This document shows, piece by piece, positions 23,586 to 31,609 of a DNA stretch of 33,490 bases. The DNA is from Flavobacteriales bacterium. Its GTDB lineage: Bacteria > Bacteroidota > Bacteroidia > Flavobacteriales > Flavobacteriaceae. A program made the translations under genes and the position numbers. The DNA is taken from positions 1-33,490 of the forward strand of contig JALVVJ010000127.1 of NCBI GenBank assembly GCA_027023475.1. Direction: 5' to 3'. The notes under the pieces are model-generated. The model was not told where the DNA came from. It worked only from the letters and a program-made list of their open reading frames with translations, and searched no databases. How positions within the stretch are numbered: position 1 is the stretch's first letter; the number at the start of each line of letters is the position of its first letter.

Positions 23586-24824
23586 ATGCCAAGAATAAAA
23601 ATAAAAAATTTTGGCCCCATCAAAGATGGATGTTTGGAAAATGGTGGTTGGATTGAAATAGATAAAGTCACGGCATTCATCGGAAACCAAGGAAGTGGCA
23701 AAAGCACAATAACCAAGCTGATTTCCACATTTATGTGGATAGAGAAAGTGCTCTTTCGCGGTGATTATGATAGCAAATGGTTCAAACGAAAAAACCGGTT
23801 TAAAAATACGATTCTTCCTTACCACCGTCTTGAAAAATATTTGTCAAAAGAGTCAGTTATCGTTTATCAGGGTGAAGTTTTCGACATTTCGCTCAAAGAC
23901 GACAGGTTGCAAATCACTAAAAAAAAAGCCGGCTATGCACTCCCGCAGATTCTCTTTGTGCCAGCCGGAAGGAATTTTGTGGCCTACGTAAAATCGCCTA
24001 AAATGCTCCGGCTGGCAAGCGGCTCCTTGCTCGATTTTATCGATATGTTCGAAGAAGCAAAACGTAGTATTAGCAAAACAGTTGAACTCCCGTTTAACAA
24101 TGTCAAAGTAAACTACGACCGGCTAAACGACAGGTTGAATTTATTAGGCCCCGGTTATCGCATCCCGCTTTTCGATGCGGCCAGTGGCTTTATGTCGGTA
24201 GTTCCGTTATATTTGGTTTCATCCTATTTAGCTCAAACGGTAATAAATATTAATGATGACAATGCCGCCTTATCCGGGTTGGAAAGGGAAAACTTTAAAA
24301 AAGAACTGGAAAAGATATTAACCGAGGACATGCCGGACGAAATGCGTAAAATAGCCATTTCGTCCTTGGTCAAACGTTTTGTCAAAAAATCGTTTATCAA
24401 TATTGTGGAAGAACCCGAACAGAACCTGTTCCCTTCGTCGCAATGGAATTTGATGAAAAAATTATTGGAAATTAATAATTCCAAACCGGCTAACCGTTTT
24501 ATTTTTTCAACCCACAGTCCCTATATCATTAGCTATTTGAGTTTAAACCTCAAAGCCTATATGGTCAAACAAATGATAGAACAAGCTGATGAAAAAACCA
24601 AATCGAATGCCTTGGAAAAATTAAAAAACTTGCAAGAAATATCATTGAACAGTTTAATTGCACCCGGCCAATTGAATATTTATCAGGTTACCGATAACGG
24701 TAGTGTTACTCGCTTGCCCGAAACCTCCGGCATTCCGTCCGACAATAACTTTTTGTATAACTATTTGGACCGGGCCAATAATTTGTATGACGATTTGCTG
24801 GAAATCGAAGATATGGTCGAATAA
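23586..24824 (+). CDS. AAA/OLD-like (AAA_15/AAA_21 type) ATPase, putative defence protein
   Basis: A 412-residue SMC/ABC-type ATPase. It opens with IKNFGPIKDG, typical of RecF/OLD-like proteins. Walker A is GNQGSGKST (33-41); a signature-like AASGFMS lies at 198-204; Walker B is VEEPEQNLFP from V274; and the H-loop is STHSPYI with H310. A helical insert fills 50-190. About 95 residues follow the H-loop, with no Toprim domain as in true OLD nucleases. Such ATPases act with a separate effector in anti-phage systems (PARIS, Septu and similar). The ATG at 23586 is chosen because the longer frame would cross the promoter and the GC-rich repeat. The nuclease-like partner starts 14 nt later. The defence role is inferred from context. 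Confidence 0.85.
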   Translation: MPRIKIKNFGPIKDGCLENGGWIEIDKVTAFIGNQGSGKSTITKLISTFMWIEKVLFRGDYDSKWFKRKNRFKNTILPYHRLEKYLSKESVIVYQGEVFDISLKDDRLQITKKKAGYALPQILFVPAGRNFVAYVKSPKMLRLASGSLLDFIDMFEEAKRSISKTVELPFNNVKVNYDRLNDRLNLLGPGYRIPLFDAASGFMSVVPLYLVSSYLAQTVININDDNAALSGLERENFKKELEKILTEDMPDEMRKIAISSLVKRFVKKSFINIVEEPEQNLFPSSQWNLMKKLLEINNSKPANRFIFSTHSPYIISYLSLNLKAYMVKQMIEQADEKTKSNALEKLKNLQEISLNSLIAPGQLNIYQVTDNGSVTRLPETSGIPSDNNFLYNYLDRANNLYDDLLEIEDMVE

Positions 24825-24838
24825 ATTAGCGGATTCCA

Positions 24839-25344
24839 ATGACTGTCCTTGATTTTTTTCAAAACCAATGTGCCGAGGCGCCACAAAGCAATTCCAAATT
24901 TTATATCGTCGATGACCGGAATCAAACCCCGGCATATACAACGACCGAAAGAATCGATGAAAAAATTACCGAAGTGGAAAACCCTAACGGGAAAAATATT
25001 GTTTTTACACCCATCGACCACTGTTTAATTACCGGTAACAATCCCAAAAGATGCGACGGAATGCTGACGGGCGAAAATTTCCTCTTTTTGGTAGAAATAA
25101 AAGACCGGAAAAGAAAAAGGTTCGCCGCTGCAAAAAGGGAAGCCAAAGAACAACTCACCCAAACCATTGCATTGCTCGCAAAACCCATCCCGATTTGGAT
25201 AATTTATTCCCTAAACAAAAAGCATACTTTTCCTTTGTTCGCATACCGGGATTCGTCAGAAATATCGAACATTCCGAAAAAGAAAAATTTAAAGAAAAAA
25301 CCGGTTTTATTTTTGTCATCAACACCCGGATTATAATTGAATGA
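24839..25344 (+). CDS. small PD-(D/E)XK-like nuclease partner, frameshifted
   Basis: About 168 residues if one frameshift is corrected. D73 in CDGM and E86-I-K88 in FLVEIKDRK form a D-x12-E-x-K motif, typical of PD-(D/E)XK nucleases; a strand precedes each. A basic helix (KRKRFAAAKREAKEQL) follows. The initial frame runs to 25336, but after the A-run at 25180-25183 it becomes unnatural (IPIWIIYSLNKK). Shifting by one base from 25180 gives THPDLDNLFPKQKAYFSFV, VRNIEHSEKEKFKEKTGF and an end at 25344 that read like real protein. One A seems missing. It could be mutation, programmed slippage or an assembly error. The catalytic motif lies before the shift. It is probably the effector of the upstream ATPase. 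Confidence 0.65.
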
Positions 25345-25387
25345 AGTTTTTTGCCTCCAACTAAAATAATGCGGATTCTTTAAATGT

Positions 25388-26830
25388 TCACCTTTTCTTA
25401 AACCTGATTTTTATGCGGAAATAGGCAAAAATCAAGGTCATCACCGGACTGATAAGATTAAAGAAAGCAAACATCCAATAATCTTGCGTGGGCACGCCCA
25501 GCATTTTGGAATTGTAGGCGCCGCCCGTGTTCCACGGAATAAGCACCGATGTCACCGTGCCCGAATCTTCCAGCGTCCGGCTGAGGTTTTCGGGTGCCAG
25601 ACCGGCATCATCGAAGGCCTGTTTATACATCTTTCCCGGCACCACAATGGCCAAATACTGATCCGATGCCGTGGCGTTGAACAAAATACAAGTCAAATCC
25701 GTGGCCGCAAATAGGCCGAAAATGCCTTTGAGTGTTTGCAACAGAAACAAGCTGATACGTTTCAGCGCACCCACGGCTTCCATCACGCCGCCGAAAAACA
25801 TAGCACTGATAATCAGCCAAATGGTCGAAAGCATACCCGTCATTCCGTCGCCCGAAAACAAGTCTTTGAGTAAGGGCTCATCCGTGGGAATGCTGGTTTC
25901 GCCCACAATGGATTGGGTAATCAGCCGGTAGCCGTCGCGCAAATTTAAATGAGCGGTTCCGGCCAAATGCGTGAGCAAATCCCGCTGGAAAATCAAAGCC
26001 GCCACCGCGCCCAACACAATGCCCGCAAACAGGGCCACCAACGGCCGTGTTTTGAGCACAATCAACACAATCACCACCAAAGGCACCGCAAACAACCAGG
26101 GCGACACATTGAACGAGCTCCGTATGGCTTCCAAAAGAGCCGCATAATGGCCGGCGGACGGTTCCGCATGATGCCATCCAAGGAAAAGGAAGATAAGGAA
26201 CGCAAGCGTTATCGAAGGCACGGTGGTGTAGAGCATATAACGCACATGCGTAAACAAATCGGTGCCCGCTACGGCGGATGCCAAATTGGTGGTGTCCGAA
26301 AGCGGCGACATTTTATCGCCGAAATAGGCCCCCGAAATCACTGCGCCCGCAATCATAGCCGCATCGTAGCCCATGGCTTTACCGATGCTCATCAATGCGA
26401 TGCCCACGGTGGCCGTAGTGTTCCACGAACTGCCCGTGGTAATCGAAACCACCGCGGCAATCACCAAGGCTGTGGCCAAAAAAACCTGTGGATTGAGCAA
26501 TTGCAAGCCATAGTAAATCATGGTGGGAATAATACCGCTCAATAGCCAAATGCCCGACAAAGCGCCTACAAACAGCAAAATCATAATAGCTCCCGATGTT
26601 TGTGCAATGTTTTGCGACACGTGTTCCAACATACTGTCATAGGAAATGCCTTTCCGGTAGCCCATCCATCCGGCCAGGAGCCCGGCTAAAATCAAAGCGA
26701 ATTGATTGGGACCCGATGTGGCACCGTCGCCAAAAACACGGCTATTTACGTATAGCAAAACAATCAAAAGTGCCAAAGGAACAAGCGCTTGTAACAAATT
26801 GACGGGCGTCCGGGACTGCGGTTTTTCCAT
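25388..26830 (-). CDS. nhaC: NhaC-family Na+/H+ antiporter
   Basis: A 480-residue inner-membrane protein with about 11-12 hydrophobic segments. Diagnostic stretches are ALVIAAVVSITTGSSWNTTA, AGAVISGAYFGDKMSPLSDT, a second-half SGDGMTGMLSTIWLIISAMFF, ILFNATASDQYLAIVVPGKM, and SGTVTSVLIPWNTGGAYNSK. These match the NhaC antiporters, which exchange sodium for protons. Length is typical. Its 3' end carries the right 37-bp repeat, and the last four codons (Phe-Lys-Lys-Arg) come from the inserted cassette, whereas the displaced copy ends Phe-Arg-Arg-Gly. The change is confined to the extreme C-terminus, so the transporter is likely intact. A TACTTTTG promoter element lies at 26878-26871. Confidence 0.92.
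   Translation of the reverse strand: MEKPQSRTPVNLLQALVPLALLIVLLYVNSRVFGDGATSGPNQFALILAGLLAGWMGYRKGISYDSMLEHVSQNIAQTSGAIMILLFVGALSGIWLLSGIIPTMIYYGLQLLNPQVFLATALVIAAVVSITTGSSWNTTATVGIALMSIGKAMGYDAAMIAGAVISGAYFGDKMSPLSDTTNLASAVAGTDLFTHVRYMLYTTVPSITLAFLIFLFLGWHHAEPSAGHYAALLEAIRSSFNVSPWLFAVPLVVIVLIVLKTRPLVALFAGIVLGAVAALIFQRDLLTHLAGTAHLNLRDGYRLITQSIVGETSIPTDEPLLKDLFSGDGMTGMLSTIWLIISAMFFGGVMEAVGALKRISLFLLQTLKGIFGLFAATDLTCILFNATASDQYLAIVVPGKMYKQAFDDAGLAPENLSRTLEDSGTVTSVLIPWNTGGAYNSKMLGVPTQDYWMFAFFNLISPVMTLIFAYFRIKIRFKKR
25399..25435 (+). repeat. 37-bp direct repeat, right copy (within nhaC 3' end)
   Basis: Identical to 23471-23507. It covers the codons for LIFAYFRIKIRF of nhaC on the minus strand; beyond it this copy reads Lys-Lys-Arg and a TGA at 25390-25388. 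Confidence 0.93.
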
Positions 26831-26870
26831 AGTGCTGCTTATCGGTTTCGGATGTTTGCCGTATTTTTAC

Positions 26871-26878
26871 CAAAAGTA
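26871..26878 (-). promoter_or_regulatory. -7 promoter element for nhaC (TACTTTTG)
   Basis: The minus strand reads TACTTTTG, 40 nt before the nhaC ATG at 26830. It lies in the short divergent gap with the glycosyltransferase. Confidence 0.5.
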
Positions 26879-26887
26879 ACAAAAAAT

Positions 26888-28006
26888 ATGCTCCGCTTGG
26901 GCTTCGATGCCAAACGAATTTTCCACAACAGCACCGGCTTGGGTAACTATGGCCGAGATTTGGTGCGTATCCTGGCCGAATATTATCCCCAAAACCGGTA
27001 TTTCCTTTACAACCCCAAACCGGCACGTGTGCATCGCTTGCAACTCACTCCGGCCATGACCGAGCGCCGGCCTACGGGATTTTTGATGCGCCGTTTTCCC
27101 GCCCTTTGGCGTTCGCGTGGCATTTTGAAGGATTTGAAGCGCGACGGTATCCGTGTTTTCCACGGGCTTAGTGCCGAACTTCCGGCGGGCATTAGCCGGA
27201 CGGGTATTGCTTCGGTGGTTACCATCCACGACCTGATTTTTCTGCGTTTCCCAGAACTCTACAAACCCATCGACCGGTGGATTTACCGCCAAAAATTCCT
27301 GCGGGCCGTCCGCGAAGCGGACGCCGTGGTGGCCATCAGCCGGCAAACCAAGCGTGATATTATGAAATTCGGCGGTGTGGCCGGGGAAAAAATCCGTGTG
27401 ATTTATCAGGGATGCCATCCGGTTTTCAAAGAGCAATTATCCGGCGATTTTTTGCAACAGGTGCGCAGTAAATACGGTTTGCCCGAAACTTTTTTGCTTC
27501 AAGTGGGCACCGTGGAGCCGCGCAAAAATCTGATGAATGTGTTACGGGCCTTGCGTGATTTGCCCTATGCCCTGGTGGTGGTGGGCCGGCTAACGGACTA
27601 CGGGCATAAGGCCGTGAAATATGTGCACGACCAAGGTATGGAAAACCGGATTTTATTTCTTCACGGTTTGGAACTACGCGAATTGGCGGCGCTTTACCGT
27701 TTGGCCCGCGTTAGTATTTATCCCAGCATGTTCGAGGGATTCGGCATACCCATTATCGAAAGTTTGTATGCGGGCACGCCCGTCATTACCAATGCCCAAG
27801 GTGTGTTTCCCGAGGCGGCCGGTCCGGGCGGCATTTATGTGGACGATGTGCAAAATCCTGAGGCGCTACGTGAAAAGATCCGCTTGGCCATGGAAACCGA
27901 CATTTCGGATTATGCCCGTAAAGGACGCGAATATGTGCACCGCTTTGACGACGAGGTTTTGGCCGGTCAATGGATGGAACTTTACCGGGAATTGGCAGGA
28001 AAATAA
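26888..28006 (+). CDS. family 4 glycosyltransferase
   Basis: A 372-residue GT-B protein. The acceptor half begins LGFDAKRIFHNSTGLGNYGRD and includes VFHGLSAELPAGI and SVVTIHDLIFLRFPELY. The donor half has LLQVGTVEPRKNLMNVLRAL, VVVGRLTDYGHK, LFLHGLELRELAALYRLARV and the E-x7-E block SMFEGFGIPIIESLYAGTPV. This is the standard GT4 arrangement, using a nucleotide sugar with retention of configuration, for envelope or capsular glycans. The ATG at 26888 is favoured over 26852 because the extra 12 residues precede the family's usual start and lie in the promoter gap. It is not in a visible polysaccharide cluster, so the product is unknown. A MazG-like gene follows 18 nt later. Confidence 0.9.
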   Translation: MLRLGFDAKRIFHNSTGLGNYGRDLVRILAEYYPQNRYFLYNPKPARVHRLQLTPAMTERRPTGFLMRRFPALWRSRGILKDLKRDGIRVFHGLSAELPAGISRTGIASVVTIHDLIFLRFPELYKPIDRWIYRQKFLRAVREADAVVAISRQTKRDIMKFGGVAGEKIRVIYQGCHPVFKEQLSGDFLQQVRSKYGLPETFLLQVGTVEPRKNLMNVLRALRDLPYALVVVGRLTDYGHKAVKYVHDQGMENRILFLHGLELRELAALYRLARVSIYPSMFEGFGIPIIESLYAGTPVITNAQGVFPEAAGPGGIYVDDVQNPEALREKIRLAMETDISDYARKGREYVHRFDDEVLAGQWMELYRELAGK

Positions 28007-28024
28007 ATTTATATAAATCTGCAT

Positions 28025-28339
28025 ATGAAATCCTTACAAGAAAAAGTTAAAGATTTTTATCAAAAATACGGTTTGGAATCGCCTGTTGAACATCGCGTTT
28101 TGGATGCATTGTCCGAATTGGGCGAAGTGGCCAAGGAAGTGCTTAAAATGAGTGATTACGGACGGAAACCTTTGGAATACCGTGATGAACTGAAACACGA
28201 ACTCGGCGATTTGTTGTATTCGGTCATAAGCATAGCCAATACATTTGAAATCGATTTGGAAGAAGCGCTGAATTTAGCTTTGGACAAATACGGAAAGAGA
28301 TTAAAAAAAGGTTCGCCGGGTTCAGGAAGCGAGTTATGA
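28025..28339 (+). CDS. MazG-like nucleotide pyrophosphohydrolase
   Basis: A 104-residue all-alpha protein with the MazG/dUTPase-type metal site: LSELGEVAKEVLK supplies the first acidic pair and LKHELGDLLYSV the second (E-x-x-D). It lacks the second domain of E. coli MazG and fits the short single-domain group, which hydrolyses (d)NTPs to monophosphates and pyrophosphate in house-cleaning. It acts in the cytoplasm. It begins 18 nt after the glycosyltransferase stop and may be read from the same message. The substrate preference is unknown. It ends with a short Gly/Ser tail. Confidence 0.85.
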   Translation: MKSLQEKVKDFYQKYGLESPVEHRVLDALSELGEVAKEVLKMSDYGRKPLEYRDELKHELGDLLYSVISIANTFEIDLEEALNLALDKYGKRLKKGSPGSGSEL

Positions 28340-28344
28340 ATCTT

Positions 28345-28393
28345 TTCCGGCCGGGCCGGAATTGAGTGCTACTTGCCGGTAAATATTGGCAAG
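28345..28393. terminator. two small hairpins between convergent genes
   Basis: TTCCGGC/GCCGGAA (28345-28351 and 28355-28361, loop 3 nt) and CTTGCC/GGCAAG (28372-28377 and 28388-28393) lie between the MazG-like gene and the convergent barrel gene. There is no clean T-run, so their role as terminators is tentative. Confidence 0.3.
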
Positions 28394-28415
28394 GAATAAG
28401 ATTAACAAAAATCCA

Positions 28416-29636
28416 TTAGAAACGCGGATTGACGATACTATTGTAGATGGAACCGAATGAATAGCTTAATCCTACACTCATAAAATATTCGTATCCTGAT
28501 TGTAATTCTTTTTGCATCAGAAGCGTTTCTTCCAGACTGAGATTTCCGGCGGCAATGTTTATTTGGTCGTGTTGAATACTGTAACCGGCACTGGTGTTGA
28601 AAGAAAGTCCTTTGGCAATTCTTAAACGGGTGCCCAGATTAAAACCAACGGAATTCAATTTAAAATTATGTAAGAATGTAGTATAATCAATGCTGGCATC
28701 GATGCTTCCCCATTTTTTTACCAAATTACCACTTAATTCCACTTCGGCATTCCAAAGGGTTTCTTCGGTCTTATTATAAACGGTTTTTTCGAAATAGTGA
28801 TTATAAAACCCACCAATCTTTGAGGTTAATACCAAACTTCTACTGGCCGACTCTTTGTAGGGGAAAAAACTATATTCCAATCCGACGGAGGCATTGTAAG
28901 ATTGTGCATAATTTCGGTATTTCGAATGCCTGAATCGGCCGAAAATGCCATAGGACCAATGTTGGTCAATTCCCCAAATGCGGTAGGTGTTGATATTAAA
29001 AGATTCGCTGACCGATTTGATTATTCTTTCGTTATATGTGTAACGTCTATGCCGGGAATTATATTGAATGCCGAATGCAAATTTATTTTTTTCGTCCACC
29101 TTGGAGGCGCTGGAATAACCGCTGAGATTTTGCATTCCGGTATTACTGTCGCCATATAACCACGCGTTTCCACCGATTTTGAAAACCCAATGGTGCCATT
29201 TATCGGTTGTTGTTTTGTTTTCCTGTTCAAGGTTCAACCGGATTGATATCTTATCGGCCAAGCCATTTCGATACCAATATGGAATTAAACCGAGTTTAAT
29301 GTATTTCAATAATTTTTGTCTTATTTGTTCCCGGGTAACATCGGCACCAACCGAAAAATCATATTTTTGTTGGAGATTTTCGTAGTCTTTTTGGCCCATA
29401 AAATGTAAATGAAAAACTTTTCCGCCACTACCATTTCGTTCCGATAATATGATAATGTGCACATCGGCAAAGTTGCGATCGCGCACAAATTCCACGGCTT
29501 CCAAATTTTGTTTCAAATAAGTTGTTTCACAATAAACGGTTTGACAATCATAAAAAATTTTGATTTTCTGCTTTGCGGCTTGGGCATTGGATAACCATAC
29601 AGGTAGTAACAGCAGCCCGAATAAAGTAATTTTCAT
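28416..29636 (-). CDS. outer-membrane beta-barrel protein with N-terminal domain, unknown function
   Basis: A 406-residue protein with a signal peptide (cleavage after about NAQA, residue 20). Residues 25-135 form a soluble domain: IKIFYDCQTVYCETTYLKQN with two close cysteines, VEFVRDRNFADVHIIIL and a helical end. From about 140 the sequence is strand-rich with aromatic alternation and ends FGSIYNSIVNPRF, whose terminal Phe is typical of outer-membrane barrels. Similar proteins (soluble head that recalls DUF-type TolB/TamA-like domains plus barrel) are seen in Bacteroidota, but I cannot name the family. It stands alone; a GC-rich repeat (copy B) lies upstream. It is AT-richer than flanking genes. 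Confidence 0.72.
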   Translation of the reverse strand: MKITLFGLLLLPVWLSNAQAAKQKIKIFYDCQTVYCETTYLKQNLEAVEFVRDRNFADVHIIILSERNGSGGKVFHLHFMGQKDYENLQQKYDFSVGADVTREQIRQKLLKYIKLGLIPYWYRNGLADKISIRLNLEQENKTTTDKWHHWVFKIGGNAWLYGDSNTGMQNLSGYSSASKVDEKNKFAFGIQYNSRHRRYTYNERIIKSVSESFNINTYRIWGIDQHWSYGIFGRFRHSKYRNYAQSYNASVGLEYSFFPYKESASRSLVLTSKIGGFYNHYFEKTVYNKTEETLWNAEVELSGNLVKKWGSIDASIDYTTFLHNFKLNSVGFNLGTRLRIAKGLSFNTSAGYSIQHDQINIAAGNLSLEETLLMQKELQSGYEYFMSVGLSYSFGSIYNSIVNPRF

Positions 29637-29758
29637 GACAAATATCGTTTGATTTAATTAACGAAAAGGACAAAATAAAATTGTTTATACGGATACCGGT
29701 GAAATAAACAGGATTTCGTAAAAAGGTCTATAATAATCGAATATATTTTACTTAAAAT

Positions 29759-30236
29759 CGCGCCAGCGGGCGCAGCGGTATCCTTGCGCGGCAGCCGGCG
29801 AGGGTTTTTGTGCCGGCGGCGGGGGCTCCCGGAGGAAGAGACCACGGCGCCGGCCCTACAAAAACCGCCGGATGCAAGCAAGATATGAGCGGAGCACGCG
29901 ACGGCAACGCGTGAGGAACGGGCTTCCGCAAGCCGACCTGGCTATGATAGCCGGCCGGTCCCGCCAAGTGAACGCCCTGTGATGCGAAGCAGCACAGTAT
30001 GCGTGAACTTGTGCGGGAGGCGCTCCGTCGTCGCGAAGCGGCGGCCGAGGCCCCGCCGCGGCGCGCATCAGCGCGCCGGGCGGATGGCCGGATATAAACC
30101 TTTGAAAATCAACCGAAAATCCCCGCCCCGCGGCGAAGCCGCGGGGCGGGGATGCCTGAACATTCATTTTCATCCGGCCATCCGCCGCGGGCATTCGCCC
30201 GCCGGCGGGGCCCCGAACGCGATTGCCGGGGCGCCC
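29759..30236 (-). repeat. GC-rich modular repeat, copy B
   Basis: A 478-nt element read on the minus strand from 30236, 22 nt after the ABC permease stop, to 29759. It combines the 5' half of copy A with the 3' half of copy C. A 15-bp hairpin with GAA loop (30120-30134/30138-30152) differs from the copy A hairpin in sequence but keeps pairing. The hairpin is framed by an inverted GCGGATGGCCGGA. The block 29857-29885 is identical to 6053-6081. No gene is seen in 29637-30258. Confidence 0.85.
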
Positions 30237-30258
30237 TAAAAATCAAAAAAAATATCCG

Positions 30259-31596
30259 TCAGTAGCGCAACCACTTCCAGAGTTCCTTATAGCTGGCCTT
30301 TTTTCCATACATCAATATGCCCGTGCGGTAGATTTTGCCGGCTAGCCAAGTCAAGAACAAGAAGGTGGCCACGAGCAAAACCGCCGCCAAAATAATCTGC
30401 CACCATGGCACACCGAACGGGATGCGTAGCATCATCACAATGGGCGAAGTGAGCGGAAAAATCGACATCCAAACGGCCAATTGACCATCGGGGTTCATAA
30501 TGAAAAATTGCATCATCACAATGGAAAGAATGAGCGGCAGGGTAACCGGAAAAATGAATTGCTGTGTGTCTTCCTGCGTGTCCACCGCCGAACCGATGGC
30601 CGCAAACAAGGCCGCATAGAGCAAATAGCCAAACAGGAAGAAAAATACAAAACCGAACAGGATTTTGGCCCAAGGTAGCGAAAGCACCGAACCGATGATT
30701 TCAAGGGTTTGACTCAGTTTGGCATTGCCACCGGCAAGGGCGGCCACGGCCGTGCTGTCAGACGGATTTTGCATCATTTGCGTCATCAGTTGGCGCGTGT
30801 CGGGCCCTTGGGCCAAGCGCGAGCTTAAAAACGACTGACCGATACCTGCAAAAATTAGGGTGAGCACAATCCAAAGCGTCAGTTGGGTCAATCCCACCAA
30901 AGCAATGCCGATGATTTTGCCCAGCATCAATTGGAAGGGCTTGACCGACGAAACGATGATTTCCACAATCCGGTTGGTTTTTTCTTCGATCACGCCGCGC
31001 ATCACCTGAACGCCATACATGAAAATGAAAAAATACACGGCCATGGACAGGAACATGCCCAAGCTCATGCTGACTTCGTTGTGCTTGGCTTTTTCGCCGC
31101 CCGATTCGTCGCGCTTGACCGTGCGTATGTGAATATCGGCCTTGATGTTTTGGATTTGTTGCTGGGAAACGCCCAGGGCTTTACGGAGTTTTTGTTCGCG
31201 CAGGATGTTTTCGAGCGTGTGTTCCAGTTTTTGGATGCTAACCACCGAAGGTTGTTTTTTGAAATAAAAAACGGGATTTTCCTTTTCGGGTGCATGTGGG
31301 ATGTAAAGGATGCCCGTGTAACCGGATTTGTAGAAATCTTCTTTGGCTTTGTCGAGCGAAATATCCTGCACCGAAAAGTGTAATTTATCGCTATCGGTCA
31401 GTTTGCCGGTAAAAAGGCCACTGCGGTCGATGACCAAAATGTTTTCGTCGTTTTCGATATTGTGCATGGCAAGCCAGGCGGGTAAAATCATCATAGCGGC
31501 AAAAAACAAGGGGGTCAGAAAGGTGAGGATGAGGAAGGATTTCTTTTTGACGCGGGTCAGATATTCGCGTTGAATAATGAGCAGTATTTTGTTCAT
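30259..31596 (-). CDS. ABC-2 type exporter permease (NatB-like)
   Basis: A 445-residue membrane protein. One transmembrane helix at the N-terminus (KKKSFLILTFLTPLFFAAMM) leads to a large external domain of about 160 residues, and then five or so helices: MAVYFFIFMYGVQVMRGVIEEKTNRIVEIIVSSV, TLWIVLTLIFAGIG, ILFGFVFFFLFGYLLYAALF, and two more near the end. The EEKTNRIVEI segment is typical of ABC2_membrane_3/NatB-type permeases. It pairs with the ATPase gene 13 nt upstream on the same strand. NatAB exports sodium in Bacillus; here the substrate is not known. The ATG at 31596 is preferred over 31674, which lies inside the ATPase gene. Confidence 0.85.
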   Translation of the reverse strand: MNKILLIIQREYLTRVKKKSFLILTFLTPLFFAAMMILPAWLAMHNIENDENILVIDRSGLFTGKLTDSDKLHFSVQDISLDKAKEDFYKSGYTGILYIPHAPEKENPVFYFKKQPSVVSIQKLEHTLENILREQKLRKALGVSQQQIQNIKADIHIRTVKRDESGGEKAKHNEVSMSLGMFLSMAVYFFIFMYGVQVMRGVIEEKTNRIVEIIVSSVKPFQLMLGKIIGIALVGLTQLTLWIVLTLIFAGIGQSFLSSRLAQGPDTRQLMTQMMQNPSDSTAVAALAGGNAKLSQTLEIIGSVLSLPWAKILFGFVFFFLFGYLLYAALFAAIGSAVDTQEDTQQFIFPVTLPLILSIVMMQFFIMNPDGQLAVWMSIFPLTSPIVMMLRIPFGVPWWQIILAAVLLVATFLFLTWLAGKIYRTGILMYGKKASYKELWKWLRY

Positions 31597-31609
31597 TGCC
31601 AATAATTTT

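Larger units (their letters stand above)
23471..25435. mobile_element. inserted ATPase/nuclease cassette bounded by 37-bp repeats
   Basis: Perfect 37-bp direct repeats 1928 nt apart enclose a promoter, an AAA ATPase gene and a small nuclease-like gene. The right repeat is the 3' end of nhaC, so the unit sits at a gene end, as integrated elements often do, and the disrupted end is replaced by an alternative one. No integrase is inside, so movement must have been in trans or by recombination. Confidence 0.75.
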
